From Vibrio ostreae (GTDB lineage Bacteria; Pseudomonadota; Gammaproteobacteria; Enterobacterales; Vibrionaceae), in assembly GCF_019226825.1 (NCBI RefSeq), contig NZ_CP076642.1, positions 372,001 to 436,000 on the forward strand: a stretch of 64,000 nt of DNA, read 5' to 3'. Positions 27,224 to 36,134 of this stretch are shown here, piece by piece. Positions within the stretch are counted from its first letter, which is position 1. The number at the start of each line of letters is the position of its first letter. The notes under the pieces were generated by a model, which worked only from the letters and a program-made list of their open reading frames with translations, was not told the DNA's origin and made no database searches. A program made the position numbers and the translations under genes.

Positions 27224-29344
27224 TCATAAGTGCTTCACCCGGCGTTTGACCTCTTCCTGCTTACCGAAGTTAAACGGACGCGCATCCGGGCTGCCAAGAT
27301 AGCCGCACACACGGCGTGTAACCGATACCTTACTGGAGTCGTGATTACCGCATTTCGGGCAGGTAAATCCTTTACTGGTACAATCAAACTCACCGCTGAA
27401 GCCACATTCGTAGCACTCATCAATCGGTGTATTAGTCCCGTAATAAGGCACCCGGCTGTAACTGTAATCCCAGACATTTTCCAGTGCTTCTACATTGCGC
27501 TGCATATTCGGGAACTCGCCGTAACAGATAAATCCGCCGTTCGATACATCCGGATACGGCATTTCAAAATCAATCTTGTCGTACGGATTGACCTTCTTTT
27601 CGACATCGAGATGAAAACTATTGGTGTAGTAGCCTTTGTCTGTGACGCCCTCAATCACGCCAAACTCGGTGGCGTCAATCCGGCAAAAACGGCTACACAG
27701 GTTTTCGCTTGGTGTGCCATACAGGCTGAACGCATAACCGGTTTCCGCTTTCCAGCAATCGACCGCTTCACGCAGCTTAGCGATGATTTTCACCGCCTGC
27801 TCACGCAGTTCATTGCTGTCATAAACATGCTGCTGCGCGCCAAACAGGGCATTAATGGTTTCGTGCACGCCGATGTAACCAAGCGAAATCGACGCGCGGC
27901 CGTTTTTGAAGATGTCGGCAATGGAATCATTGGCTTTCAGCCTTACGCCACAGGCCCCTTCCATGTATAAGATCGGCGCCACACGGGCTTTAACGTTCTC
28001 CAGACGGTGAATTCGCGTTTCCAGCGCGCGGCGTGCCAGCTTGAGCTTTTCATCCAGCAACTGGTAAAAGCGCTCGAGATTACCTTCAGCCTTGAGCGCA
28101 ATGCGCGGCAGGTTGAGGCTGACCACTCCGAGGTTATTGCGCCCTTCGTGAATTAACTCGCCGTTTTCTTCATAGGTATTAAGGAAACTGCGACAGCCCA
28201 TCGGCGTTTTGAATGAGCCGGTTACTTCCACCACTTTGTCGTAGTTGAGGATATCCGGATACATGCGTTTCGACGCACATTCCAGCGCCAGTTGTTTGAT
28301 GTCGTAGTTAGGGTCCCCGACGCGATGGTTAAGGCCGTCTTTAATCGCGAACACCAGCTTCGGAAAGACCGCGGTTTTGTGGTTCTTGCCCAAGCCGGCA
28401 ATCCGGTTTTTCAGAATCGAGGTCTGGATCAGGCGTGATTCCCAACTGGTTCCCAGGCCAAAGCCCAGTGTCACGAACGGCGTTTGTCCGTTGGCGGTAT
28501 GCAGAGTATTCACTTCATATTCGAGCGATTGAAAGGCATCAAAACACTCTTTCTCGGTGCGCGCTTTAGCAAACGCACGCGGGTCGTGAATGTCCCACTC
28601 ACGTGCAACATTAAGGTGTTTGAGGTAACTGGCCGTGACATAGGGTGCCAGCACTTCATCAATGCGGTTGATAGTCGTGCCACCGTAAATATGGCTCGCA
28701 ACCTGAGCAATGATCTGGGCAGTAACCGCGGTGGCAGTAGAGATGGATTTCGGTGTATCAATCTCCGCATTCCCCATCTTGAAACCGTGAGTCAGCATGC
28801 CCTGCAGATCAATCAGCATGCAGTTAAACATCGGGAAGAACGGTGCGTAGTCCAGGTCGTGATAATGCAGATCGCCCTCTTCATGGGCCTGCACCACATC
28901 GCGTGGCAGAATACGGGTTTTGGCATAATGCTTGGCGACAATACCGGCCAGCAGGTCACGCTGGGTCGGGATCACCTTACCATCTTTATTGGCGTTTTCA
29001 TTGAGTAAGTCGGCGTTGCTCTCCTGAATCAAACCTTCAATTTCGTGCGTCAGCTTACTTTGCTTTTCACGCGCAATATCGCGGTCATGGCGGTATTCAA
29101 TGTATGAACGAGCTAATGCTTTATATGGGCCTTGCATTAGCTCGTTCTCTACCAGAGTCTGGATCTCGGCAATGTGAACTTCTTGGTGCTCTTTCAGCTT
29201 CAGCTCGACGGCCAGCGCCACATTAAGCGCGTATATAGCCATTTCACTGCTGACTTCTTGTGCAGCGCTTTCTACTGCAGACTGGATACGATCACGGCTA
29301 AACGGGGCTTTGGAGCCGTCACGCTTGATTACGACAGGTTTCAC
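27224..29344 (-). CDS. nrdD: Anaerobic ribonucleoside-triphosphate reductase NrdD
   Basis: Class III ribonucleotide reductase making dNTPs under anaerobiosis with a glycyl radical. Over 706 residues: N-terminal ATP-cone (VIKRDGSKAPFSRDRIQSAV), catalytic barrel with MFNCMLIDLQGML and GCRSFLNTYEENG, C-terminal zinc site CYECGFSGEFDC...CPKC, and the radical loop RRVCGYLG with the glycine to be oxidised. It is the first gene of nrdDG. Two NrdR boxes and an FNR box lie within 140 bp upstream, so repression at high dATP and activation without oxygen are expected. Confidence 0.95.
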   Translation of the reverse strand: MKPVVIKRDGSKAPFSRDRIQSAVESAAQEVSSEMAIYALNVALAVELKLKEHQEVHIAEIQTLVENELMQGPYKALARSYIEYRHDRDIAREKQSKLTHEIEGLIQESNADLLNENANKDGKVIPTQRDLLAGIVAKHYAKTRILPRDVVQAHEEGDLHYHDLDYAPFFPMFNCMLIDLQGMLTHGFKMGNAEIDTPKSISTATAVTAQIIAQVASHIYGGTTINRIDEVLAPYVTASYLKHLNVAREWDIHDPRAFAKARTEKECFDAFQSLEYEVNTLHTANGQTPFVTLGFGLGTSWESRLIQTSILKNRIAGLGKNHKTAVFPKLVFAIKDGLNHRVGDPNYDIKQLALECASKRMYPDILNYDKVVEVTGSFKTPMGCRSFLNTYEENGELIHEGRNNLGVVSLNLPRIALKAEGNLERFYQLLDEKLKLARRALETRIHRLENVKARVAPILYMEGACGVRLKANDSIADIFKNGRASISLGYIGVHETINALFGAQQHVYDSNELREQAVKIIAKLREAVDCWKAETGYAFSLYGTPSENLCSRFCRIDATEFGVIEGVTDKGYYTNSFHLDVEKKVNPYDKIDFEMPYPDVSNGGFICYGEFPNMQRNVEALENVWDYSYSRVPYYGTNTPIDECYECGFSGEFDCTSKGFTCPKCGNHDSSKVSVTRRVCGYLGSPDARPFNFGKQEEVKRRVKHL

Positions 29345-29386
29345 TTTTTCTCCTTACCCAGCATACTCACAGAGTTATCTGCAAAT

Positions 29387-29432
29387 ACACCATATTGGGT
29401 CAACCTAGCGACCAACAACACTATATATAGTG
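29387..29432. promoter_or_regulatory. Pair of NrdR boxes upstream of nrdD
   Basis: ACACCATATTGGGT (29387-29400) and ACACTATATATAGTG (29418-29432, perfect palindrome core) match the NrdR box acaCwAtATaTwGtgt. Centres are 31 bp apart, three helical turns, the usual NrdR arrangement. They lie 43-88 bp before nrdD. Confidence 0.85.
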
Positions 29433-29464
29433 CGGTATTAAACGAGATGCCCTACATATCCGTA

Positions 29465-29478
29465 TTGATTTGGATCAA
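29465..29478. promoter_or_regulatory. FNR-type site upstream of nrdD
   Basis: TTGATTTGGATCAA is an exact match to TTGAT-N4-ATCAA. It is about 125 bp upstream of nrdD and 150 bp upstream of the divergent nuclease gene; an activator position for nrdDG is most likely. Confidence 0.8.
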
Positions 29479-29625
29479 GCAAAATCCGTCTATGAGCAGA
29501 AACAAATCGATCTGTAGAACCGATCGCAAAGAGAGAAAAAAACCGCTAAGAAAGCAAATTTATGCCCCCTTGCGTGACTTTTATGTGAAACACTCAACGT
29601 ATCATTCTTCCGATAACCGACCGAT

Positions 29626-30528
29626 ATGAGACTAAAACTTGTCACATCACGCCTGCTGGCACTGATATTGTTGGGATCCTCAGTAACCGCTCAGGCCGAA
29701 AATACCGTGATCAGCAGCTGGAATCTGGAGTGGCTGACGCTTAACCCGGCCGTTTCTGCCAATCGTGGTAAACGAACCGCGCAGGATCTCGACGCTCTGG
29801 CCGGCCATTTTTCACGACTCAACAGCGACGTGGTTGCCTTTCAGGAAGTCGACAGTGCGCAAGCGATGCAGCGCATCGCCGGTAATCATTACCAGATAGT
29901 CATGTCGGATCGCAGCCTGGCTCGCAATCAGAAGCGTCAGTTTTCAGATAGCAATCAATACACCGGATTTGCAATACGCCGTGGTGTGCCGTTTGCCGAT
30001 CCGGCCGATATCGACCTGACGCCACAGCAACACAACAAATTACGCTTTGCTACTTATATCGTGCTGTATCCAGACAGCAAACAGCCGCTGCATGTTCTTA
30101 ATGTGCACCTCAAAGCCGGTTGCAGCGGCAAGTTTTCCGCATCGAACCGCAGTTGCCGCACCGTACGGCAGCAGGGCGAAGCGCTCAATCAATGGTTGAG
30201 CGCCCGAGCAGGGCTCCAACAAAGTTACCTGATCGTCGGTGATTTCAACCACAACCTGGCCTATCAGGGTGACTGGCTTTGGCAGGAAATCGGAGCCGGG
30301 CTACCACAAGCACCACAACTGACCACCAGGCAAACGCGCGCAGAGTGCAAAGTGCGCTCACGTAACCAAACCAACAAGCTGCATCAGTTCCGCTCACTGA
30401 TCGATCACGTCATCGCCAGCCCGGATCTTGCGCTACCGCAACCACAACAGATCACGTTTGACCCGCCGCTGGTCCTGACATACAAGCTCAGTGATCACTG
30501 TCCGGTGCGGGCGGTGTTAACCCGCTAA
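29626..30528 (+). CDS. Secreted endonuclease/exonuclease/phosphatase-family protein
   Basis: A 300-residue DNase I-like (EEP fold) phosphodiesterase with a signal peptide (cleavage near VTAQAEN, residue 24). Conserved EEP motifs: SSWNLEWL with the metal-coordinating Asn/Glu region near 30-36, VVAFQEVDS near 70, NVHLKAGC near 160, GDFNHNLA near 205 and SDHCPVRA at the end. Cysteines around 165-185 suggest disulfides, consistent with export. It could be a nuclease for scavenging extracellular DNA or a phosphatase; substrate is not certain. No strong ribosome site is seen before the ATG. Confidence 0.8.
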   Translation: MRLKLVTSRLLALILLGSSVTAQAENTVISSWNLEWLTLNPAVSANRGKRTAQDLDALAGHFSRLNSDVVAFQEVDSAQAMQRIAGNHYQIVMSDRSLARNQKRQFSDSNQYTGFAIRRGVPFADPADIDLTPQQHNKLRFATYIVLYPDSKQPLHVLNVHLKAGCSGKFSASNRSCRTVRQQGEALNQWLSARAGLQQSYLIVGDFNHNLAYQGDWLWQEIGAGLPQAPQLTTRQTRAECKVRSRNQTNKLHQFRSLIDHVIASPDLALPQPQQITFDPPLVLTYKLSDHCPVRAVLTR

Positions 30529-30586
30529 GTCGCAAATGAGCTAACCCTCAGCATCGCAACAAACTGAGCGACGAGATACTAAAGTG

Positions 30587-30614
30587 AAAAAAAGCCCCGC
30601 CAGAATGGCGGGGC
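30587..30614 (-). terminator. Terminator read leftward for the 31-kb operon
   Basis: GCCCCGCCA and TGGCGGGGC, 9-bp GC stem with a 3-nt loop at 30594-30614; on the minus strand it is followed by seven T. It ends the leftward unit of the sulfur transporter genes and the RND remnant. Confidence 0.85.
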
Positions 30615-30671
30615 AGACACAAGTAAAAGAAGTGTACTCTGTTTTTATGATTTATCGTGTCAACGCTTGCG

Positions 30672-31023
30672 TCATTCGGTCTTATCGTTAACGGCGGGTA
30701 CCAAGCGTTTTCTCATCACTACATAGTATAGAACCGGAATAACCAACAAGGTTAATATTGTTGAAATAAAAATTCCGAAAATCAGACTGATAGCCAAGCC
30801 ATTAAAGATAGGATCGTCGAGTATAAACATCGCGCCGATCATCGCAGCCAATGCAGTGAGCATGATGGGCTTGGCCCGTACGGCCGCTGACTGTATGACA
30901 GCTTCGCCAAACTCTGCCCCTGGCTGCACTGCACTGATTTCTAATAACATCTGCCCCTGACTGACATGATCGTTGACATCCGCATCAACAAAGCGTAACG
31001 AGGTTAGCGGGCTGCGTTTTACT
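30672..31023 (-). pseudogene. C-terminal remnant of an RND efflux permease
   Basis: About 117 codons in frame. The last 75 residues (AVIQSAAVRAKPIMLTALAA, then DDPIFNGLAISLIFGIFIST and VIPVLYYVVMRKR) are the final helices of an RND permease, whose full length is about 1000 residues. The preceding stretch (RFVDADVNDHVSQGQMLLEIS) looks more like the lipoyl-like segment of an HlyD/MFP adaptor, so a large deletion may have fused adaptor and pump remnants. No start codon of its own is evident after the DUF6691 stop. Not expected to be functional. Confidence 0.7.
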
Positions 31024-31479
31024 CTATCGAGCATTTTTGGCCCATATAAATACATTACCTGCTCCGAGTCCGGCCAGCATGGCGATAAAAAATCCCCACA
31101 CATCAGCGTTTCCGAGCGCCAGACTTGCCAATGCCGGGCCCGGGCAGACTCCCGCCAAGCCCCAGCCGAGACCAAACAGTGCGGCGCCGCCGATTAAACG
31201 GCCATCGATCTGGAGCGAACTCGCCAGACTAAACTGCTGCGCATTCACCGGCCGGCGACGGGGCCTGATCACCAAGAAATACGCCGGCATAAACACCAGC
31301 AAGGCGCCGCCCATCACAAACAGCAGGCTTGGGTCCCACGAAGTCTGAGCATCAAAAAGTGCCGCCACATTCAGAAATCCGATAACCTTAGCCGGGTCAG
31401 CCATACCGGAGATCACCATGCCAAGGCCAAACAGCAGGCCACAAACCAGAGACGTTAACCGAAACAATACGTTATTCAT
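31024..31479 (-). CDS. DUF6691 / YeeE-type sulfur transporter subunit (PmpB-like)
   Basis: Membrane protein of 151 residues with four to five helices; half-size member of the YeeE/YedE group. The N-terminal GLLFGLGMVISGMADPAKVIGFLNV and the later GLGWGLAGVCPGPALASLALG with a conserved Cys are the family signatures. It pairs with the next gene (31501-31920), as in known two-gene PmpA/PmpB-like sets that move persulfide or thiosulfate sulfur. The neighbouring ArsR sensor and CoA-disulfide reductase support a reactive-sulfur role. Confidence 0.8.
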   Translation of the reverse strand: MNNVLFRLTSLVCGLLFGLGMVISGMADPAKVIGFLNVAALFDAQTSWDPSLLFVMGGALLVFMPAYFLVIRPRRRPVNAQQFSLASSLQIDGRLIGGAALFGLGWGLAGVCPGPALASLALGNADVWGFFIAMLAGLGAGNVFIWAKNAR

Positions 31480-31500
31480 TTTTCTATCCTGCTCAGCCCG

Positions 31501-31920
31501 CTAAATCAGATGTAAACGCACAAAAACGGTCAGCACCGCAACCAGCATGAAAACAGCCGTGGCGACCAGTGAGCGACGCGACAGACGGCCGATGCCGCAA
31601 ATACCATGGCCGCTGGTACAGCCATTGCCCAAGCGGGTTCCTAAACCGACCAGTAGACCGGCCGCGGCCAGAAGTCCTCCGTTCGGCGGATAGTCGATAA
31701 CCAGATTATCCGACAGCGTCAGAGCACCGAGTACCCCGCCGGCGACAACCCCTGCCGCAAACAGCATCCGCCACGAAAAATCGCCCCGCTCAGGCTTGAT
31801 CAGTCCTGAGAGAATCCCGCTGATACCGGCGATTTTACCGTTCATCAGGAGTAATAAAGTGGCAGAAATACCGAGTAACATGCCTCCCAACAGAGACGCC
31901 CATGGTATGGAAAATGTCAT
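31501..31920 (-). CDS. YeeE/YedE family half-transporter (PmpA-like)
   Basis: Membrane protein of 139 residues with about four helices. [15 protein letters not shown] near 28 and [26 protein letters not shown] near 92 with conserved Cys residues are typical of single-copy YeeE domains. It precedes DUF6691 by 21 bp and follows the ArsR gene by 26 bp in one leftward unit. Together the two small proteins would make the equivalent of one full-size YeeE such as the one at 3779. Confidence 0.85.
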   Translation of the reverse strand: MTFSIPWASLLGGMLLGISATLLLLMNGKIAGISGILSGLIKPERGDFSWRMLFAAGVVAGGVLGALTLSDNLVIDYPPNGGLLAAAGLLVGLGTRLGNGCTSGHGICGIGRLSRRSLVATAVFMLVAVLTVFVRLHLI

Positions 31921-31946
31921 ATTGTCCTCTTATTCCAATGAGTTGC

Positions 31947-32255
31947 TCACGCGCCGCAAAAAATGTGCTGCAGGCTACCGATCAACTGTGCAACCCGGCC
32001 ATCGGCCAGGGAGTAAAACACTTGTTGTGATTCTTTACGGGCTTTGATCAGTTGATGCGTTCTCAGCAGCGTTAAATGCTGTGAGAATGCCGACTGACTG
32101 AGTGATGAATTTTTCTGAAGTTGCCCGACACCAATCTCACCCTGCGTCAGTTGGCACAACACCATCAAGCGCTCCGGGTGCGCCATAATGCGCAGCAGCT
32201 CAGAGACTTCCGGCGCACTGGATTTCATCTGCTCTATATCAACCATTGCCATCAC
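31947..32255 (-). CDS. ArsR-family persulfide sensor (BigR/SqrR/YgaV-like)
   Basis: Winged-helix repressor of 102 residues. ELLRIMAHPERLMVLCQL and the recognition helix SQSAFSQHLTLLRTHQLI are ArsR features. Cys34 and Cys100 match the positions of the cysteine pair that forms a disulfide or polysulfide bridge in BigR and SqrR, so the ligand is probably persulfide or sulfide and not arsenic. It heads a leftward unit with the YeeE pair and is divergent from the DUF2892/CoA-disulfide reductase unit. A TTATTTAG/CTAAATAA dyad in the interval is a candidate operator. Confidence 0.82.
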   Translation of the reverse strand: MMAMVDIEQMKSSAPEVSELLRIMAHPERLMVLCQLTQGEIGVGQLQKNSSLSQSAFSQHLTLLRTHQLIKARKESQQVFYSLADGRVAQLIGSLQHIFCGA

Positions 32256-32326
32256 TCCCCCTCAAAGAGACCAATCTCAAAACCACTTAAATCAGATAAT
32301 ACTAATAAATATAAATTAGTCAAAAC

Positions 32327-32363
32327 TTATTTAGATAAAACAATATTAGACTTACCTAAATAA
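32327..32363. promoter_or_regulatory. Dyad operator candidate for the ArsR sensor
   Basis: TTATTTAG (32327-32334) and CTAAATAA (32356-32363) form perfect 8-bp arms separated by 21 bp in the A/T-rich divergent region. An additional AATATTAG lies between them. The site would cover both divergent promoters. Confidence 0.5.
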
Positions 32364-32405
32364 TAGTTCTATAGTAACAACAGTTTATTGACGGAGGAAA
32401 CGGTC

Positions 32406-32591
32406 ATGACAGTCGACAATGGCGTTCGAGTAGTGGCAGGGGCAATGGTGTTACTCTCTGTAATATTAACCACACTGGTGCATCCTAATTTCATCTGGTT
32501 AACCGCATTTATCGGTGCAAACCTTATACAAAGTGCTTACACAGGCATCTGTCCGGCAGCTTACGTGCTGAAAAAGCTTGGTTTTAAATAG
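32406..32591 (+). CDS. DUF2892 inner-membrane protein (YgaP C-terminal-like)
   Basis: A 61-residue protein with two hydrophobic helices of the DUF2892 family, which forms the membrane part of the YgaP rhodanese. The sequence VRVVAGAMVLLSVILTTLVHP and FIGANLIQSAYTGICPAAYVLKKLG, ending in the conserved TGxCP-like segment, is typical. GGAGGAAAC precedes the ATG at 32406; a TTG at 32388 overlaps this ribosome site and is rejected. It is the first gene of the rightward reactive-sulfur unit. Confidence 0.82.
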   Translation: MTVDNGVRVVAGAMVLLSVILTTLVHPNFIWLTAFIGANLIQSAYTGICPAAYVLKKLGFK

Positions 32592-32638
32592 TACGCCCAG
32601 TGTAAACTGTCAGTTGGGCTAAAAATTGGAGTGAAATG

Positions 32639-34344
32639 ATGACTAAAATTGTGATTATCGGCGGCGTCGCGGGCGGTGCATCGGCCGCAGCCCGTGCGCG
32701 CCGTTTAAGTGAAGAAGCACAGATCATCATGTTTGAACGCGGCGAGTTTGTTTCATTCGCCAACTGTGGCTTGCCTTACCATATCGGCGGCGATATTCAG
32801 GACAGAAGCAAACTGCTGCTGCAAACCCCAGAAAGCTTCCTGGCACGCTTTAATGTCGATGTGCGGGTGATGAATGAAGTCATTGCCATCAACCGCCAGG
32901 ACAAAACAGTGACAGTAAAAAACCTGCTCGATGACAGTGAATACACAGAAAGCTACGACTTTCTGCTGCTCAGCCCGGGGGCAGCCGCGGTAGTACCCCC
33001 CAATTCCGGGCATCAATAACCCGCTGACCCATTCACTGCGTAACATTCCGGATATGGATCGCATCATTAAAACCCTGCAGATGAACAAACCAGAGCACGC
33101 GACCGTGGTCGGAGGCGGCTTCATCGGCCTGGAGATGATGGAAGCATTCCAGCAACTGGGCATTAAAACGACCCTGCTTGAGATGGCTGACCAGGTGATG
33201 ACACCGGTCGACCGTGAGATGGCCGGTTTTGTCCATGCTGAAATCCGTGACCAAGGCATCGACCTCAAACTGGGCACCGCACTCAGCGCGGTCGAGTACG
33301 TGCCGAATGACCACATCGCCAGCTTTGGTGCGGGCGAAAGCGATGAACACCAACACCTTGAAGGTGAGCTGAAATTGTCTCTCAGCAATGGTGAAACCCT
33401 GACCACAGATATTCTAATCATGGCCATCGGTGTCAAACCGGAAACTCGCCTGGCGCAGCTAGCAGGGCTGGAAATCGGTCAGTTGGGCGGCATCAAAATC
33501 AATGCCATGATGCAGACCAGCGATCCGAGTATCTACGCCGTCGGCGATGCAGTCGAAGAAACGGATTTCGTGACCGGCCAACCGACTCTGGTTCCCCTCG
33601 CCGGTCCTGCCAACCGTCAGGGCCGTATGGCCGCCGACAACATGTTGGGACGCAGCGAAAGCTATCAGGGCACACAAGGCACCGCAATTTGTAAAGTATT
33701 CGACCTGGCGGTCGCTTCCACCGGCAAAAATGAGAAGCAGCTTAAACGTGACGGTATCACTTATGAAAAAGTGTATGTCCACACCGCGAGCCACGCCAGC
33801 TACTACCCTGGCGCAGAAACCGTGTCACTCAAGCTGCTGTTTGATCCGCAAAACGGCAAAATTTTCGGCGCTCAGGCGGTCGGTAAAGATGGCGTGGATA
33901 AACGCATTGATATTCTCGCGGTCGCCCAGCGCGCCGGGATGACCGTCGAGCAACTGCAACATCTGGAACTGACCTACGCGCCACCTTACGGCAGCGCAAA
34001 AGATGTCATCAACCAGGCCGCCTTTGTTGCCACCAACCTGATGAAAGGTGACGGCAAAGCGATTCATTTTGATGAAATCGACAACCTGACTGGAAGATCA
34101 ATTGCTGCTGGATGTGCGCAATCCGGGCGAACTGAGCAACGTCGGCTATCTTCCGGGCGCGGTCAATATCCCGGTCGACCAGCTGCGCCAGCGCATGCAC
34201 GAATTGCCGAAAGATAAAGAGATCATCATCTATTGTCAGGTCGGCCTGCGCGGCAACGTGGCTTACCGCCAACTGGTGAATAACGGTTACCAAGCGCGCA
34301 ACCTGATTGGCGGTTACCGCACCTATAAGTTTGCCACTGCCTGA
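32639..34344 (+). pseudogene. CoA-disulfide reductase with C-terminal rhodanese domain, split by two +1 changes
   Basis: FAD/NAD(P)H-dependent persulfide or CoA-disulfide reductase. Visible: N-terminal FAD motif IIGGVAGGASAAARARR, active Cys in FANCGLPY near 43, second nucleotide motif VVGGGFIGLEMMEAF, dimerisation domain, then a rhodanese domain (LLDVRNPGELSNVGYLPGA and catalytic Cys in IIYCQVGLRG). The frame is lost at 32996-33001, where six C stand in place of five, and again near 34094-34096, where GACTGGAAG carries one G more than expected. Removing these bases gives one continuous protein of about 567 residues. The ATG at 32639 follows GGAG at 7 nt. Located with the persulfide sensor, it likely reduces persulfides. 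Confidence 0.85.
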
Positions 34345-34363
34345 TCAGTAGTCCTGCAAATAC

Positions 34364-34393
34364 AAAAATGCCAGCGTTCGCGCTGGCATTTTT
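34364..34393. terminator. Bidirectional terminator between convergent genes
   Basis: AAAAATGCCAGCG and CGCTGGCATTTTT, 13-bp perfect arms with a 4-nt loop. It overlaps the stop codon of the LysR gene. Confidence 0.9.
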
Positions 34394-35306
34394 AATCCAG
34401 ACAAACAACCTCAGCTGGCATCGGCCCCGGCACTGCCAGCTTGAGCCACTGATACAGCAGATCGATGTTTTGCCGTTTAGCGCTGCCTTTCGGCCACACC
34501 AGATAATAACTTTCCCCGGTAGATACCGCCTCCCTAAATGGCAATGTCAGCAGCCCCGCTTCAATCGCTTTCAGGCTGAGTAACAAATCACCGACTGAGA
34601 TTCCGTGACCACTGATGGCGGCCAGATTGCCTTGCTCGAGTGTGTCAAACACCTTGCCTTGATTGAGATTGAGAGATTTAACCTGACCGGTACGGGCAAT
34701 CCAGCGCCGCCAGTCACGGCGGTCCGTGGTCGGGTGAATCAGTTCGCAACGGGTCAGATCCTGCTGCGCTGCAGTGAGTAGATCCGGAGCACAAACCGGG
34801 ATTAACCATTCAGCGAACAGCGGCAGACATTCGGTATTGGCGCCAAAACTGCCCTGACCGAGCAAAATCGCGCAATCATAAGGTTCACGGACAAAATCAA
34901 CCGTGTCGACATCCATCCACACACTGGCAGTTTCAATCATCGGCGCAGAGTGCTGCGCACGAAAACGACTCAGCACATCCAGCAGCCAGCTCATGGTCAG
35001 TGTAGACGGCGCTTTCAGGCGCAGCTTGCGATTGTTGTGACCAAAGTGATAACAGGCATTTTCCAGGCTCTGGAATCCTTCAGCCAGTTGGGTTGCCAGC
35101 GTATTACCAGCCGGTGTGATGGTGACTTTCGGGCCGTGACGCTGAAACAGCTCATATTCAAACCACTCTTCCAGTGTGCGCACGTGGCGGCTGACCGCGC
35201 CTGGCGTTACGTTGAGCAGTTGTGCAGCTTTAGAAAACGAGCCTAAACGGGCTGCCGCTTCAAATGCGCGCAGCGCGTACAGTGGAGGTAAGGTCACTGC
35301 AATCAT
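34392..35306 (-). CDS. LysR-family regulator (GcvA-like)
   Basis: Transcription regulator of 304 residues. N-terminal helix-turn-helix LPPLYALRAFEAAARLGSFSKAAQLLNVTPGAVSRHVRTLEEW is close to the GcvA branch; the rest is the ligand-binding domain. It is divergent from a LysE-family exporter, and two GTGAGT/ACTCAC inverted repeats lie between them, so it most likely controls the exporter and itself in response to an amino acid. No effector can be named from sequence. Confidence 0.88.
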   Translation of the reverse strand: MIAVTLPPLYALRAFEAAARLGSFSKAAQLLNVTPGAVSRHVRTLEEWFEYELFQRHGPKVTITPAGNTLATQLAEGFQSLENACYHFGHNNRKLRLKAPSTLTMSWLLDVLSRFRAQHSAPMIETASVWMDVDTVDFVREPYDCAILLGQGSFGANTECLPLFAEWLIPVCAPDLLTAAQQDLTRCELIHPTTDRRDWRRWIARTGQVKSLNLNQGKVFDTLEQGNLAAISGHGISVGDLLLSLKAIEAGLLTLPFREAVSTGESYYLVWPKGSAKRQNIDLLYQWLKLAVPGPMPAEVVCLD

Positions 35307-35308
35307 CC

Positions 35309-35329
35309 ATTGTGAGTTTAACTCACAAT
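35309..35329. promoter_or_regulatory. 21-bp palindrome at the LysR promoter
   Basis: ATTGTGAGTT and AACTCACAAT flank a single T, starting three bases upstream of the LysR start. The core resembles a CRP site (TGTGA/TCACA) but the spacer is 7 and not 6 bp, so an autorepressor site for the LysR protein fits better. Confidence 0.6.
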
Positions 35330-35405
35330 AATATACAGATTTTTCCGTTTTTCACCAATGGACTGATTGAGGATAATCAGCCCATTAATTCCCAAGCCGA
35401 TTAGT

Positions 35406-35428
35406 ACTCACACTTGATAATCGTGAGT
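35406..35428. promoter_or_regulatory. Second inverted repeat in the LysR/LysE interval
   Basis: ACTCAC and GTGAGT arms with an 11-bp spacer, using the same hexamers as the palindrome at 35309-35329. It lies 68 bp before the LysE gene, a suitable activator position. Confidence 0.5.
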
Positions 35429-35495
35429 GCTGCTCATACAGATGTGCTCATAAAAAGTACGCCCGGCCCGATTCAGTCACAGGAAACCACGCCCG

Positions 35496-36134
35496 ATGAA
35501 CCTTTCTTTGCTCGCCAGTTACAGCCTGGCCGTGTTGCTTTTAATTCTCAGCCCCGGCCCTGTAGTGGCTTTAATCACCTCTACCGCGGCACGTCATGGT
35601 CAGCGCAAAGCATTTATGACCATGCTTGGCACCAATGGCGCGTCACTGCTGTTGCTGACCACCGCGGTATTAATGCTGGCTGGCGTGGTTCATTTGTCTC
35701 CCGCTTACCTGTACTTACTGGGTATTCTCGGCTCGCTGTACATTGGCTATACCGCCATCAGTGACTTGCTGGCAATGATAGACAATGCAGGCGCCCGGAA
35801 CGCAGCAGCCACACATCCGGCCAGGCAAAACGCTCACCGTAGCGGCTTGGTCAAAGGCTTTGTGATTGGCATTGCGAACCCGAAAGACATCCTGTTTTTT
35901 GTCTCGTTTTTTCCACAGTTCATTGCCGTGACACACAATTTCTCCACCAGCGTGATGACGCTGTCAGCAATCTGGGTGCTGTTTGATCTGACCATTCTGT
36001 CGCTGTATATCATCGGCGCAAAATGGTGGACGCAAGCCTTCAGCTCACGCTGGATTGAAGGGTTATGTGCCGGGTTCTTATTGCTGGTGGCTGGCGGCGG
36101 CGTGATATATAACTCGCAGCAGTTACTCGGGTGA
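35496..36134 (+). CDS. LysE/RhtB-family amino acid exporter
   Basis: Inner-membrane exporter of 212 residues with about six helices. The family signature SPGPVVALITSTAARHGQRKAF lies near 19-40, and KGFVIGIANPKDILFFVSFFPQF near 125 is the second conserved block. The ATG at 35496 is preceded by CACGCCCG, a weak ribosome site. Divergent from the LysR gene, which is its probable activator. The exported amino acid is not known. Confidence 0.88.
   Translation: MNLSLLASYSLAVLLLILSPGPVVALITSTAARHGQRKAFMTMLGTNGASLLLLTTAVLMLAGVVHLSPAYLYLLGILGSLYIGYTAISDLLAMIDNAGARNAAATHPARQNAHRSGLVKGFVIGIANPKDILFFVSFFPQFIAVTHNFSTSVMTLSAIWVLFDLTILSLYIIGAKWWTQAFSSRWIEGLCAGFLLLVAGGGVIYNSQQLLG

Noticed and set aside
35310..35328. 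CRP binding site between lysR and lysE
   Set aside because: TGTGA and TCACA halves are present but separated by 7 bp, whereas CRP needs 6; kept as a LysR-type operator candidate.
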